DNA of 64,000 nucleotides from Auriscalpium vulgare (taxonomy: Eukaryota > Basidiomycota > Agaricomycetes > Russulales > Auriscalpiaceae): contig JAHBBC010000044.1 in assembly GCA_019915015.1 (NCBI GenBank), forward strand, positions 124,001-188,000, given 5' to 3'. A program made the translations under genes and the position numbers. Positions 31,995 to 45,026 of this stretch are shown here, one piece after another. Positions within the stretch are counted from its first letter, which is position 1. Every line of letters begins with the position of its first letter. The notes below the pieces were generated by a model. The model saw nothing but the letters and a program-made list of their open reading frames with translations, did no database searches and was not told the origin of the DNA.

Positions 31995-34639
31995 CTACCC
32001 GTCCGACTCGCAGCCCGAGTCTACAATAATATCCCATGAGCCATCATCAGACTTCCCTATACTCTCACCATCATCCCCATCCTCATCCTCATCCTCCTCC
32101 TTTTCGATCATCTCTAGCTCCTCCGAAGACATAGCTGGTTTGCGGAACAATAAGTCGTGCTTGATAATTACCTTCAAGCATTGGAGAGCTTTGACAATGT
32201 CACCTTTGAGTCGGCTTCAATGCTTGCTGATTGTGATGCCTGCCTGCGAGAACGCACGTTCACTTGAAACGGAAGAACCCATGATTGCGAGAGCATCTCA
32301 CGCGAGAGATGCCCAGACAGGGTATCTATGAGCGTTGCGCTGCAATATTGTTGGTCAGAATAAGAAACATAGTGCAAAACAAAATTACATACGCCCCACC
32401 ATTGCACGATAGACATGCCAGGAGGTGTATCTTCAACCGTGTTGAGATATCGCTGAAACTCAGCCTTCCACGGATGATCCAGGTCGAGCGGTGGTTGTCC
32501 GGGCCCGCCACCTGCGACTTCATCGTCTTCATTGTTGCTTGTCACTCGGAGCAGCTTCTCGAGCTTGGTTCTCGGCCGTGCTGATATCGGATGTGATCGG
32601 GTGTTAGCAAATTGCTCTCGGAAGCGAGCCTCAAACTAGGGTGAAGGTAAGTAGAGAGATAGCAGCTTGGAAATGATCAAAGTGTACCAGCTTCTCTGCA
32701 TGCACCAGAACTTCAGACTGAAGTTCAGCAGACCAGTTCTTCTTGAAGTAAGACATCTTTTCCAATGGGTCAAGTACTATCAAGGATTATGAGCAACAAC
32801 ATGGCCGCGAATGGAGAGACTACTTACGCATGGCAAGAACGTATGAGGAGGAGGCTGAAGTGCGATCGTAGTACCCCGCAATTTTCTCGAGTGCTGCCTC
32901 GAGCGGTGCAACAAAGTTTTCATACTTTGAGCGCGCTGCTCGCGATGACCATGCCTTGTGAAGAGCCTCCAGGGCGGGCAACGCAAAGTGCAGCGTTGGC
33001 CCAGTGTCCAAGGAGAACGTGTGTTGAGCACGGTCCGCATGCTGGCACACTTGAGTATTGAAACAGATAAGGCATGGGGAGAACATACCGCTAACAGATC
33101 CAGGAAGAGCCTGACGTGCTCCCACTCATCTGGCCTGAGCTTCAAAGCATCAAGCTTCTTGCGCTTTTCTAGGTCCTTCTGCTGGAGCGCCATTTCGTAT
33201 ACAAATGTGTCAACATCCTAGAAAGACAGGCATCAGTTTGAAAGCAAAACTCTTGAGAATAAAAGAGCATACGCCTCTGCTAGAGTCTGCTCGGTCGAGC
33301 ATTACATATGTGGAGGACCAGCGGACGGGCATGTCGAGGACCAGCCGCTTGGGCTGTGCGACACCTCGACGAGCTTGGATGCTCCGATAGAGCTCCTTGC
33401 GCTTTGAAGATGAACGTTCCTACAAAGCGGCACAGGTCAGCGGTGATCATATGCAACCATGACATTGATATTTTGAGATTTACCTTGACCGCTATCGCGC
33501 GCACGAGACCAACCTCATTGCGGACATACAACTCGGTATCCGGGACGTGCTCATCAGGAGCGTGTGGATTGTAATGCTTTGACTTGCTGTGTGTTGTGAT
33601 GAGTGCTTGGGTTGCTAGATTGATGACGTGGGCAAGGCAGCTGATGGTTACGATTCCTTCGAATCGTTTCTTATGTAATCTACATACAGCATTTTTTTGA
33701 CCCATGCAACGACTATCTCAGTCGCCTTTTTTGGAACTTCACTCCCACGCTTTGTTGACTGACGACTTTACCCCTCCTCCCTTTTGCTCCACACAATGTA
33801 AACTAATGATTGCCCAGATACACCATTTATTAGACCATGAAACAAATACATAAGTTGACAAACAGTGATATTGCAGGAAATAAGCAGCGCAGGACAACAC
33901 AGGCAGAAATATGATGACATCACTCCGGGGTTTAAAATTACATTTAGAACCCGGAATGATGTCATCGCTCTCACAGCAACCACCTCAGGCTGCAACTGCA
34001 CACGCAATATAATGCCCTCCAGTGCTAACCATCGTTCAGTATCCCGGGCTATTCCCAGGGCCACCAGTTGTGTTGTAGTGTCGCTCAGTACTGTTTTTTC
34101 ATGTATATTTTTGATTATGTAACCAGAAACCCAGAAGTGAGACATTGGAGCGGAATCGTACCGCCGCGCTACGTGTCGGCCCACTCCCAGCAAGTAAGGA
34201 GTTCAGTCATATGCATGACCGCAGAGCTGCGCAAAGACTTACCGTATCCGACGCTCCTCAATATCAAATTCTTTACCTGTCTTCATCTCGTAGCATCGCG
34301 CAAATTCTACCATCATTGTGTCGTTGTTGGACGCGTTGTCACAGGTTATATAACCAATCTGTATCATCGTGAGTGAGTTCACAAAGCAAAAAGGATAGTG
34401 GTACTGCGCACCTTCTCCGTGATGTTCAAGCGCTCGGTGATCTTGAATAAGGCCTGGCCGAGACGCTCCCCGTTGTGAGCTGTGTTCATACGGGTAAAGC
34501 GCAAGAGGGCGCTCTGTAGCGTCCATTCCCCTTTGTCGTCCTCTTCAATCCAGTGTCCGGTCACGGCGAAGTAAGCGTCAACATTACTAGCCTGATATGC
34601 ATCGCATGTTATGCTAATACTGCCTTTCACAGCATTACT
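31995..34639 (-). pseudogene. Element G: hAT transposase (copy 1, incomplete)
   Basis: Minus strand with several introns. Exon 34639-34412 starts SNAVKGSISITCDAYQASN (RNase H-like fold, first catalytic Asp region). The next exon, ending near 34243, has GYITCDNASNNDTMM. Exon around 33690-33480 has ISCLAHVINLATQALI. Later exons lead to the C-terminal dimerisation segment near 32330-32170 with RYPVWASLA, SSVSSERAFSQAGI and ALQCLK, then an acidic tail to 31995. Two stops in that segment are TGA where Arg (CGA) is expected. The intron at about 33690-34242 is unusually long. Upstream exons were separated by the D' LTR (see 46649-46930). Confidence 0.78.
33913..33966. repeat. Short foldback in the long hAT intron
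   Basis: GATGACATCACTCCGGGG near 33913 pairs with CCGGAATGATGTCATC ending near 33966, about 19 bp arms with a 15-base loop. Copy at 44238-44291. Confidence 0.7.
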
Positions 34640-34701
34640 CTGTAGCAAGGCATCAGGTAAGTGTTCTGTATTGCATAGACTCGGAAGGAATGAATACACG
34701 T

Positions 34702-35794
34702 TGATGACCAAACTCGTCGGACAGGCGGTCAGATGACAAAACCAAACCCTGCTCGTTGAGTAGTACTGTTTTAGTTGGGGGGCGTGTCCCAGGTCTACCA
34801 GAGGGCTCGGAGAGTCGCAGCTGTCACTGGGGAAGTGTAGCGGGCGACGGGGGATGAGGGGGAGTGTCGGCGAAGGTGTGGGCGGCAATACAAGGCTTGG
34901 GGTGGCGTAGCGAGAGTCGGGGAGGTAGGGCAAAGGTCGGGGACGATAGGCGACGCTGGGCGACGATGGGCGACGATAGGGCGAAGGTTCTCAATATGCA
35001 AGTGCGTAAACGATGCGCTGCGAAGGTGAATTCGATGTCGATGTCGATAAAAGGGCTAAACGATGCGCTGCGAAGGTGAAAGACGATAGTTCTCGAGGTT
35101 TGAGGTGCTGTCTCTGGGGGGAGAAGTTCCTATTGCATGCAGACACTGCTAGCTACACTTATACATGAGAAAATGTGTCGGAGTAGCTACATGAGTCATG
35201 CGATGCAGTCAGCGAAGCCGTGCGAAGCATTGGCGAATTATAGCGAATGAGAGAGAAGAGATATCAAAGGCCTAGACACAAAAGCGGAGATATCTCCAGC
35301 AAAGTCTCCGAGACGCTCGGGGCGCATCAGCGACGCATCAAAAGTGGTCGTTGATCCGGATCACTGATGGCTCGGGCTTGGGCACTGTCTCCTGCGTTGC
35401 TGAGCGATATCTCGATGTTCAGCGAGTCACTGTATCGTTGGCGAGTTGCTGAGAGACCCTAGACGTGTATCTGAGCTCGCTGAACATAGGCAAACATAGG
35501 CGAACGGCTGGAACATGAGGGGACAGTATCGCGACGGTCTAGGCGCAACTATGATGCTATCTTCGGCGAAACCTCCGGGATGCTCGGGATGCGACAGCGA
35601 TGCATCGGGAGTGGTTGATGATCCGGTCCGCTGATGTCTCGGGCTCGGGGATCGTCTCCGATGTCGCTGGGCAATAGCTCGATGGTCTGGGAGTCTGCGC
35701 TGCATCTCTGAGTCGCTGGGAGGTCGGGCATGTGCAGCTGTGTCCGCTGAGTACAGGCGAGCGCCGGCAAACGGCTGCGATGACGTGGACGGGG
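34702..35794 (-). repeat. D' LTR, truncated copy in duplication unit 1
   Basis: The same sequence as 45027-46119. It begins TGATGACC after ACGT and is cut off at the duplication junction. Contains a 24-base direct repeat at 35007-35030 and 35057-35080, and two diverged repeats of about 265 bases (around 35300 and 35570). Confidence 0.8.
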
Positions 35795-37480
35795 CGAGAA
35801 GGAACTATTGGCAATAGTCTGTTCTCTTCAGAAGTGGCGCGTCGATCTTCTCGGGTCCCAGTTTGTCGTGCGCACTGACCATCGCACGTTGGAGTACTTC
35901 AACCAGCAGAAGGATCTCTCCCGTCGTCAATGTCGCTGGCAGGAGTACATGGCTCAAAACGTTTTCACCATCGAGTACGTCCCCGGCGCTGACAACACCG
36001 TTGCCTGATGCACTCTCCCGCTTGCCTGTCCCCGACGACGCCTCGCCAGTATCTGTGTTTGCGGCCGCTGTCTGCCTTTCAGGCGCCGCGCCCTCCTCTG
36101 CTGTCCCTTGTACGGCCTCGGTTGTCTTCCAGGTCTCTCAGGATCACGCGCTGCTCGACGCCATCCGCCTCGGTTACCCTGACGATGCCTTCTGTGCGCG
36201 ACTGCTTCGCAATCTGGACAGCATGCCTGGCGCTGAGCTGCGCGACGGCCTTCTCTTTCTCGGGACCCGTCTAGTCCTTCCCCGCGTCCCAGCCCTGCGC
36301 GAAACTTTCTTCCAACTGGCGCACGACTCACTGGGACATTTCGGCACTGATAAATCTTACGCTGCGCTCCGCGAGTCCTACTATTGGCCGGGCATGCACC
36401 GTGATCTCGACCAGGGGTATATCTTGTCTTGCGCCGAGTGCCAGCGAAACAAGACACTCTCCTCCAGGCCCGCCGGTCCGCTGCACCCTCTCGCCGTGCC
36501 CGATGCTTGTGGCGATAGCGTCGCTATCAACTTCATCGGCCCTCTTCCGCCCGACTCTGGCTTTGACTGCATCGTGTCCATGACAGACCGCGCTGGCGCA
36601 GACGTCCGACTGGTACCTGTCAAGTCGACGATCTCTGCTGAACAGTTTGCCGCGGTATTCTTCGAGCACTGGTTCTGTGAGAATGGCCTGCAGCTCGAAA
36701 TTGTCTCGGACCGCGACAAGCTGTTTGTTTCGCGCTTCTGGAAGGCGCTCCACCGTCTGACCGGCATCAAGCTCAAGATGTCTTCCGCCTTCCATCCTCA
36801 GACTGATGGTGCCAGCGAACGGACGAACAAAACGGTAAACCAGTGCCTGTGTTTCCACGTCGACCGCCAGCAACGCGGATGGGTGCGCGCCCTTCCACGT
36901 GTGCGCTTCGATATCATGAACACGGTGAACGCGTCGACCGGCTTCTCGCCGTTCCAGCTGCGAATGGGCCGTCAGCCTCACCTGATCCCGCCCATCGTGT
37001 CCACGGACGTTGACAACCCCGGTCGCGAATTTGGCGTCGATGCTGACCGCGCGGCAGCACTGCTCACGCAAATCGCCGCCGATTTTGCTGAATCGCAGGA
37101 CAATCTCACGGCCGCCAAACTACAGCAAGCGGACAGTGCAAACCAGCACCGCGGCCCTGAACGGCCGTATGCCGTCGGCGACCGCGTCCTGCTCTCCACG
37201 CTCCACCGCCGCCGCGATTTCAAAGCCCAAGACCCTTCTCGTGTCGCCCAAATTCATGCCTCGGTACGACGGCCCGTACAAAGTCCTCATAGCTTTCCCT
37301 GAACGCAGTGTCTATACGCTCGACTTGCCGTCAACCGACAAGACCTTCCCCACATTCCACGCCAGTCTTCTTCGCCCGTTCGTCAACAACGACGCTTCCA
37401 CCGCCCCCTCTCGCTCCCTGGCGCTGCCCGGTCCCGTCGTCACCACCCACGGCGCTGAGGAGTGGGAAATCGAGAACTGA
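35795..37480 (+). pseudogene. Element C pol: RNase H end and integrase (copy 2)
   Basis: Second copy of 25470-27155 with the same shifts. It begins abruptly in RNase H (ELLAIVCSLQKWRVDLLG) at the duplication junction, without the RT, and ends GAEEWEIEN. Confidence 0.85.
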
Positions 37481-37586
37481 TTTTTAGGAGTCCAGTGATA
37501 CCAAGATTGTCCTGATTGAATAAAAATTGGCCAAGATATGGTCTGCTCTGAACCCGTGGGAATAATATACCATCTTTGGTCCTACC

Positions 37587-37657
37587 TCGGGTATTTACGG
37601 CCATCCAGGTGTCGCACTTTCACAAGTGCAACACCTGGATGGCCGTAAACACCCGGG
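37587..37657. repeat. Foldback hairpin (copy 2)
   Basis: Same as 27262-27332. The surrounding stretch 37481-38798 repeats 27156-28473, including the Helitron-like 3' end remnant at 37986-38108. Confidence 0.85.
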
Positions 37658-38798
37658 TGGCCATTCCTATGCCCATATATGGTAACTCAAATGGCAACAC
37701 ATACATGCTTCAAAGGATCTTCTACATTGTCATAGGCTATTCTATGAGGTCCCTTCATATCCTAGTCCCCAGGTCCCAGATAGGGTACATTTCGAGTACC
37801 GTGGGAAAGTACTACCAAAAATAGTAAGTATGAACACTTGCTTTGTCAACTTAGATCACTCAAAATCATGCTCATATCTGTACTCATTGGCCCAGAAATT
37901 GCAAAATACTGGCGTAAACGCGACACTTTTGATGGTTCATACATGCAAGAGACCTAGGAATCAAAGCTGACTGAGATATACCATATTAGGCAGGTGTCAC
38001 GACGCGACTTGACCGTGGGAGCCAACTTCCTAGAGCGACTTATAAAAATGTGCGACAAAAAACCTGACCTGTGAATTAAATAAACAATTATAGTAATCGT
38101 AACAAATAGTTCTGAGTCGCTAGAAGACAGAATAACAAGTTACTATTCCCCCTCGTACTCAGGATCTCGAAAGAGCTTCTGAAGTGGTCTGACTTCACCA
38201 CACCCCGTCGCTCTAGCTCTTAGACGCACGAACTTTGACACCAATACCATGCCGCAATATCAATACCAATATCAATACCACGACCCTCGACAAATCCCCT
38301 CTCATCCTTCGAAATCTCCCTACGTCTCACCACTCTCTCCCTCGACACCCCGCACCTTCAACGCAGAGATCAGGCCTATATACGCCCCTCTGTTCCTTCG
38401 TCACCGCCTCGTACTTCGTCCCTCTCATCTTCAATATATTCCCCCGACCTTTGCCACCGCTGCGTAACTCCCCTTCGACTCCTGTAATAGTCCTCGCCTC
38501 CCCTCCGACATTCCTAGCTTCCTTGACACATTCTTGGGAGCTCGCCCCTCGCGTCTCCAGCACTGCATCATTTCAGTGATCAGTGCCGTGTCTAGCCCGC
38601 GCACTATTGTCCTCTCCCCCAGCCTCTCGTGCCCTCCGATCCAAGTTCTAGTCAACGTGTCCCACTTGTACACCGAGCAGGATTTGCTGTGCGTAGTCTC
38701 GGGACCCTGACTGCACTCCCTCAAATTGATACGTCCACTACTGCGCTCTGAGGATTAGATATCAGTATATATACGCCTCACTACCAGTTGGACGCCCA

Positions 38799-41778
38799 TC
38801 AGCAATAGTCTGGCAGGACTTGTATGAGCAGCGGCCTTGGGTATCCGCGATCAGATACAGGTATGGGCCAGTTCTGAAAATCCTGGATGCCTCGTCTGAC
38901 CACTTTGGGCACAAGTGTGTCAGGTTCTGCCAGGTCTGCGTCCATCACGTCATAGACGTGTTCATCAGTGAGCCAGTCCGTCACTTCATATCCGTCACCC
39001 ATGAATAATGCAGTAAACCGCTTGTGTGGTTCGCGCCCAGCGCGCAGCGCGCAGCGCTTCATCTGGGTCGTAGTACTGCTGGAATAGCTCGCAGATGAAA
39101 CACGCAGTGGCCTTAGTGCTTGACGTCTCGAGTTCTGGCCCGTCCGGCTCCGGCAATGGATATCCCGTGATGTTCACAGGGTTCACAGCAATGTCAACCC
39201 CGCGGGCTCTGTCGGCTAATTTATTGACATCCGCAAGCCACACGCTGCCTGTGTGGACGCCTTTCGCGCCTCTTGGGCTCGAGCGGTCTGACGCTTAGGA
39301 CAATTGTGTGCCTCATGACCGCTCTCTTTACAATTGAAGCACTTCCATTCAGCGCGCAGCTGATCCTGCTTCTCACGCGATAGCCTTGGCCGCTCCCAGC
39401 GGTTCTCAGTTTGCGGCCGCGGCACTGAGCGCCACCTCCCTTCGCAACAGTCGGTGGGTGTTCGCTCTTGAGGCTTATCCTTGGGCTTACTCTCACTGCG
39501 TCCAGCAGTTGGCTTCATATGGTTCACCTCGGGACCGCTCGCGCGGTCGCGAATTGTCCCCAGCGTCGACCGCTGACTAAATAAGTACCTCCACGATCGG
39601 CATTCTCTGCTTTCAGAGACTCATGTGCCGCTTCACTACGTGATGCGTGCTTCACTAGCCTGGGAAGCAGGGTGCTCTCAGGGTTAAGTCCCTTCTCAAT
39701 GAGAGCAAACCGTATATACTGATGGACACCTTTTCAGAATATCTGCACGAGCTGCTGATGTGTGACATCAGGGAACCGTGTCGCAAGCGATTCGAGATCA
39801 CGCACGAAATTGCAGACATTGTCTTTGCCCTGTACCGACGACATAAGCTGCTCGCACAGACGACGCTTGAAATCCTGCAGGAAACAGTAGTCGAATAGAC
39901 CCTCATAGATAAGCTGGATAGTCCATTCTTCCCGTCGCTTCGCGACATGCTTCATGAAGAACTGACTCGCTGTCCCTGGCAGGAAATTCTTAATCAACTT
40001 GACCGCAAGCTGGTCATTGAGCTCATACAGCTCAGTCCAAGTCTCAAATTCATAGCAGAATTGGTCCAACGTGTCCAGGTCTGGAGTACCTTCATACGTC
40101 GCTGGTGTCTTGACTTGTATTCCTTTCAGCGCCGTCTTCGCCTTACGCACTCGTCGTTTGGCCTCTTTCTTGGCCTTGCGGCTCTTCTTCTTTTTCCGAT
40201 GGCCCCCGCTCGAGCCGCTAGAGCTCTACGAGTCCAACGATGAAGATGAAGGCGGTGGCGTCCTGTCCCCAGGTGCGGGACTCGAAGCTCGACTGCTATC
40301 CGATTCTGTTGGCCCGTTGTAACTGCTGTCATCAGACGAACTGTCGTCCTCCGAGACTACACTCAATCTTTGTCCGAACGTCTGCCTCGCAGGCGGTTTA
40401 CGGAACCAAGTACCATCCGGCACCTGTGACTCTTCGCGGACATACTTGTTCGCTGGTCACTGGTTAAAGCGAGGCACCGAATCTTGCGGTTGCGGCGGTG
40501 TCGCCGTAGGCGCCTTCGAGAAGTCGCATATGAACAAAAGGTATTCTGGTCCACGCTCCTGCGGATCCACTTTCTTACCCTTTCGCTTTTTAGTGCGGTA
40601 CAGATTGGTACTCGTGTTAGACCTGGGCTCAGATTTCGCCGACTTGGTCGCCTTGGATTTGGAACCAGCGGCGCGCAATGCAAGGGACGAACCAGCAGGG
40701 GGTTCTTCGACCTTGACTTCAACAATCACCGCCATTGACTGCAGCCTCGAGCGCTGTATGGCCTCCTCAAGCTGTGCTTCCTCCTCCGAGTCACTCCAAG
40801 CCATGTCTCCTGAATCAAGCGTGGCATCAGTGCCGCTATCGGACGCAGCGGACAGGTCTGACGCACTTAACGAGCTCAAGTCGGGCTCGACTTCCTCAAT
40901 TTTAACTTGAGTTTCAGTAGCAGGCAGTATCCAGGAACGCAAGATTGTACCCAGCGTGTCCTTGTCCAACGACAAGTCAAACCACGATTGGAAGAACTGT
41001 GAATTATCAAGGTTGTTTATATTGACAGTATTAACCTTGTACTGTGGTACACGACGCGAGCGCGCGACACTGACTTTAGTTCCGAAGTTGCGCTCGTAGC
41101 GCTCGACTTCCTCGACCTGCTCCGACGCAGCATTGGTCTCGACGTCGGTGCTCTGCGCATCGGTGTCCATTGTCGTCGTGGGCGCGGGGACATCTCCCTC
41201 GCCGCCCTTCTCGTGCGCTCCGGTGTCGCCTACCTGCGTAGGTACAATTCAACGGGCGCGGCGCGTTTGCGCGCAGGCTGCATAGCCTCGCGTGAGGCCG
41301 ACACGGGCTTGTTCCGGCTCTGAGTGCCCAAGCCCGGCGCCGGCTTAGGTAACGCCGGGCACCTTGTGCTGATGGGGGCAGCGCCTCGTGTAACACTAAC
41401 AGCGACGCCCGCAGCGGGCGACCCACCGCGCAGCACGCTGGCGAAGCTGCGAGTGACGTGGCCGCCGCTCTGAGTCGGCCCACGGTTGCCGACGCCCCAG
41501 CGCAATGCAAGCTGGGCTGTGTCATGCGGCCGTTCCGCTCGTACGGAGGAGGCTCCAGCTGTCGACGCAGCACGATGTGCGCGGACATGGCTGTCCTCTT
41601 TCACTCTGCCCTTCTCCTCGGCAGTGTCCTTCGCTAGCACGACTTCCGGGTCATCCTCCAGGAGGCACTTGCACGTCGTCTCCAAGGGAACTGGTTGTAC
41701 TGACTTACCTTTCTTCTGGGAAGACGTAATACGCTTCAACATGTCTAGAAAACCTGCAGGATAGAATAGTAAGAACAT
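38799..41778 (-). pseudogene. Element F: Ty3/gypsy gag remnant (copy 2)
   Basis: Unchanged copy of 28474-31453: capsid domain at 40150-39734, zinc knuckle near 39355-39310. Confidence 0.75.
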
Positions 41779-42319
41779 TCAAAATTAGTGATGTTCGGGC
41801 CTGGGCTTGGCCTGAAGCCAATGGCTTGGGCTTGGCTTGGACGGGCTCGGGCCCGCTCAACATATGAGTTGAGCCAAACAGTAAGGCTTGGGCCGGGCTT
41901 TGGCCTGGCTTTGGCTCAGGCCATTGGCCTGCGTATAAAATCACGTGACCTTGCGGCCTGGCTCGGCATTATACTCACACATTTATACCCGGGTTTTGTG
42001 AACTTCTGAGAGTCTTGTATAGTGTTTTGAAAGTGTATAATGCTGTCTGATAGTATTCTAGAGCTTAGTGGTAGATGCCCCGACTTCTGTGAAATTCACT
42101 GTGGCAAGCCCGCAAAAGTCACGTGCCTCATTGGCATCCGTTGCTAACGTCTTCGACAGGGCCACAACACTGTACCACTAAGCCACGAAACTCGCACAGA
42201 GTGTATTGACAATAATTCTAAGGTTATACATGAATTGTTCATATCCCAAGCTCATCTGTGACAGCCACCAATGACAACATACATGGTTCCAGGCCGAGCT
42301 CGAGAGTTGAGAAGGAGCT

Positions 42320-44964
42320 CTACCCGTCCGACTCGCAGCCCGAGTCTACAATAATATCCCATGAGCCATCATCAGACTTCCCTATACTCTCACCATCATC
42401 CCCATCCTCATCCTCATCCTCCTCCTTTTCGATCATCTCTAGCTCCTCCGAAGACATAGCTGGTTTGCGGAACAATAAGTCGTGCTTGATAATTACCTTC
42501 AAGCATTGGAGAGCTTTGACAATGTCACCTTTGAGTCGGCTTCAATGCTTGCTGATTGTGATGCCTGCCTGCGAGAACGCACGTTCACTTGAAACGGAAG
42601 AACCCATGATTGCGAGAGCATCTCACGCGAGAGATGCCCAGACAGGGTATCTATGAGCGTTGCGCTGCAATATTGTTGGTCAGAATAAGAAACATAGTGC
42701 AAAACAAAATTACATACGCCCCACCATTGCACGATAGACATGCCAGGAGGTGTATCTTCAACCGTGTTGAGATATCGCTGAAACTCAGCCTTCCACGGAT
42801 GATCCAGGTCGAGCGGTGGTTGTCCGGGCCCGCCACCTGCGACTTCATCGTCTTCATTGTTGCTTGTCACTCGGAGCAGCTTCTCGAGCTTGGTTCTCGG
42901 CCGTGCTGATATCGGATGTGATCGGGTGTTAGCAAATTGCTCTCGGAAGCGAGCCTCAAACTAGGGTGAAGGTAAGTAGAGAGATAGCAGCTTGGAAATG
43001 ATCAAAGTGTACCAGCTTCTCTGCATGCACCAGAACTTCAGACTGAAGTTCAGCAGACCAGTTCTTCTTGAAGTAAGACATCTTTTCCAATGGGTCAAGT
43101 ACTATCAAGGATTATGAGCAACAACATGGCCGCGAATGGAGAGACTACTTACGCATGGCAAGAACGTATGAGGAGGAGGCTGAAGTGCGATCGTAGTACC
43201 CCGCAATTTTCTCGAGTGCTGCCTCGAGCGGTGCAACAAAGTTTTCATACTTTGAGCGCGCTGCTCGCGATGACCATGCCTTGTGAAGAGCCTCCAGGGC
43301 GGGCAACGCAAAGTGCAGCGTTGGCCCAGTGTCCAAGGAGAACGTGTGTTGAGCACGGTCCGCATGCTGGCACACTTGAGTATTGAAACAGATAAGGCAT
43401 GGGGAGAACATACCGCTAACAGATCCAGGAAGAGCCTGACGTGCTCCCACTCATCTGGCCTGAGCTTCAAAGCATCAAGCTTCTTGCGCTTTTCTAGGTC
43501 CTTCTGCTGGAGCGCCATTTCGTATACAAATGTGTCAACATCCTAGAAAGACAGGCATCAGTTTGAAAGCAAAACTCTTGAGAATAAAAGAGCATACGCC
43601 TCTGCTAGAGTCTGCTCGGTCGAGCATTACATATGTGGAGGACCAGCGGACGGGCATGTCGAGGACCAGCCGCTTGGGCTGTGCGACACCTCGACGAGCT
43701 TGGATGCTCCGATAGAGCTCCTTGCGCTTTGAAGATGAACGTTCCTACAAAGCGGCACAGGTCAGCGGTGATCATATGCAACCATGACATTGATATTTTG
43801 AGATTTACCTTGACCGCTATCGCGCGCACGAGACCAACCTCATTGCGGACATACAACTCGGTATCCGGGACGTGCTCATCAGGAGCGTGTGGATTGTAAT
43901 GCTTTGACTTGCTGTGTGTTGTGATGAGTGCTTGGGTTGCTAGATTGATGACGTGGGCAAGGCAGCTGATGGTTACGATTCCTTCGAATCGTTTCTTATG
44001 TAATCTACATACAGCATTTTTTTGACCCATGCAACGACTATCTCAGTCGCCTTTTTTGGAACTTCACTCCCACGCTTTGTTGACTGACGACTTTACCCCT
44101 CCTCCCTTTTGCTCCACACAATGTAAACTAATGATTGCCCAGATACACCATTTATTAGACCATGAAACAAATACATAAGTTGACAAACAGTGATATTGCA
44201 GGAAATAAGCAGCGCAGGACAACACAGGCAGAAATATGATGACATCACTCCGGGGTTTAAAATTACATTTAGAACCCGGAATGATGTCATCGCTCTCACA
44301 GCAACCACCTCAGGCTGCAACTGCACACGCAATATAATGCCCTCCAGTGCTAACCATCGTTCAGTATCCCGGGCTATTCCCAGGGCCACCAGTTGTGTTG
44401 TAGTGTCGCTCAGTACTGTTTTTTCATGTATATTTTTGATTATGTAACCAGAAACCCAGAAGTGAGACATTGGAGCGGAATCGTACCGCCGCGCTACGTG
44501 TCGGCCCACTCCCAGCAAGTAAGGAGTTCAGTCATATGCATGACCGCAGAGCTGCGCAAAGACTTACCGTATCCGACGCTCCTCAATATCAAATTCTTTA
44601 CCTGTCTTCATCTCGTAGCATCGCGCAAATTCTACCATCATTGTGTCGTTGTTGGACGCGTTGTCACAGGTTATATAACCAATCTGTATCATCGTGAGTG
44701 AGTTCACAAAGCAAAAAGGATAGTGGTACTGCGCACCTTCTCCGTGATGTTCAAGCGCTCGGTGATCTTGAATAAGGCCTGGCCGAGACGCTCCCCGTTG
44801 TGAGCTGTGTTCATACGGGTAAAGCGCAAGAGGGCGCTCTGTAGCGTCCATTCCCCTTTGTCGTCCTCTTCAATCCAGTGTCCGGTCACGGCGAAGTAAG
44901 CGTCAACATTACTAGCCTGATATGCATCGCATGTTATGCTAATACTGCCTTTCACAGCATTACT
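42320..44964 (-). pseudogene. Element G: hAT transposase (copy 2, main body)
   Basis: Unchanged copy of 31995-34639. This copy is still collinear with its upstream exons at 46649-46930 across the D' LTR, so it shows the original arrangement. Confidence 0.78.
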
Positions 44965-45026
44965 CTGTAGCAAGGCATCAGGTAAGTGTTCTGTATTGCA
45001 TAGACTCGGAAGGAATGAATACACGT

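Larger units (their letters stand above)
25470..35794 (+). repeat. Tandem duplication unit 1 (10325 bp)
   Basis: Every frame in this unit recurs, unchanged, 10325 bases downstream. The left break is in element C RNase H. The right break is inside the D' LTR. The junction at 35794/35795 joins GTGGACGGGG to CGAGAAGG with no repeat at the break. Confidence 0.93.

Noticed and set aside
31930..32331. Plus-strand 132-codon Ser-rich frame (and copy at 42258)
   Set aside because: It is the reverse strand of the acidic tail and dimerisation segment of the hAT transposase.
36328..37071. Minus-strand 247-codon frame opposite integrase (and copy at 26003)
   Set aside because: A shadow of the integrase coding sequence on the other strand. 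No motif of its own.
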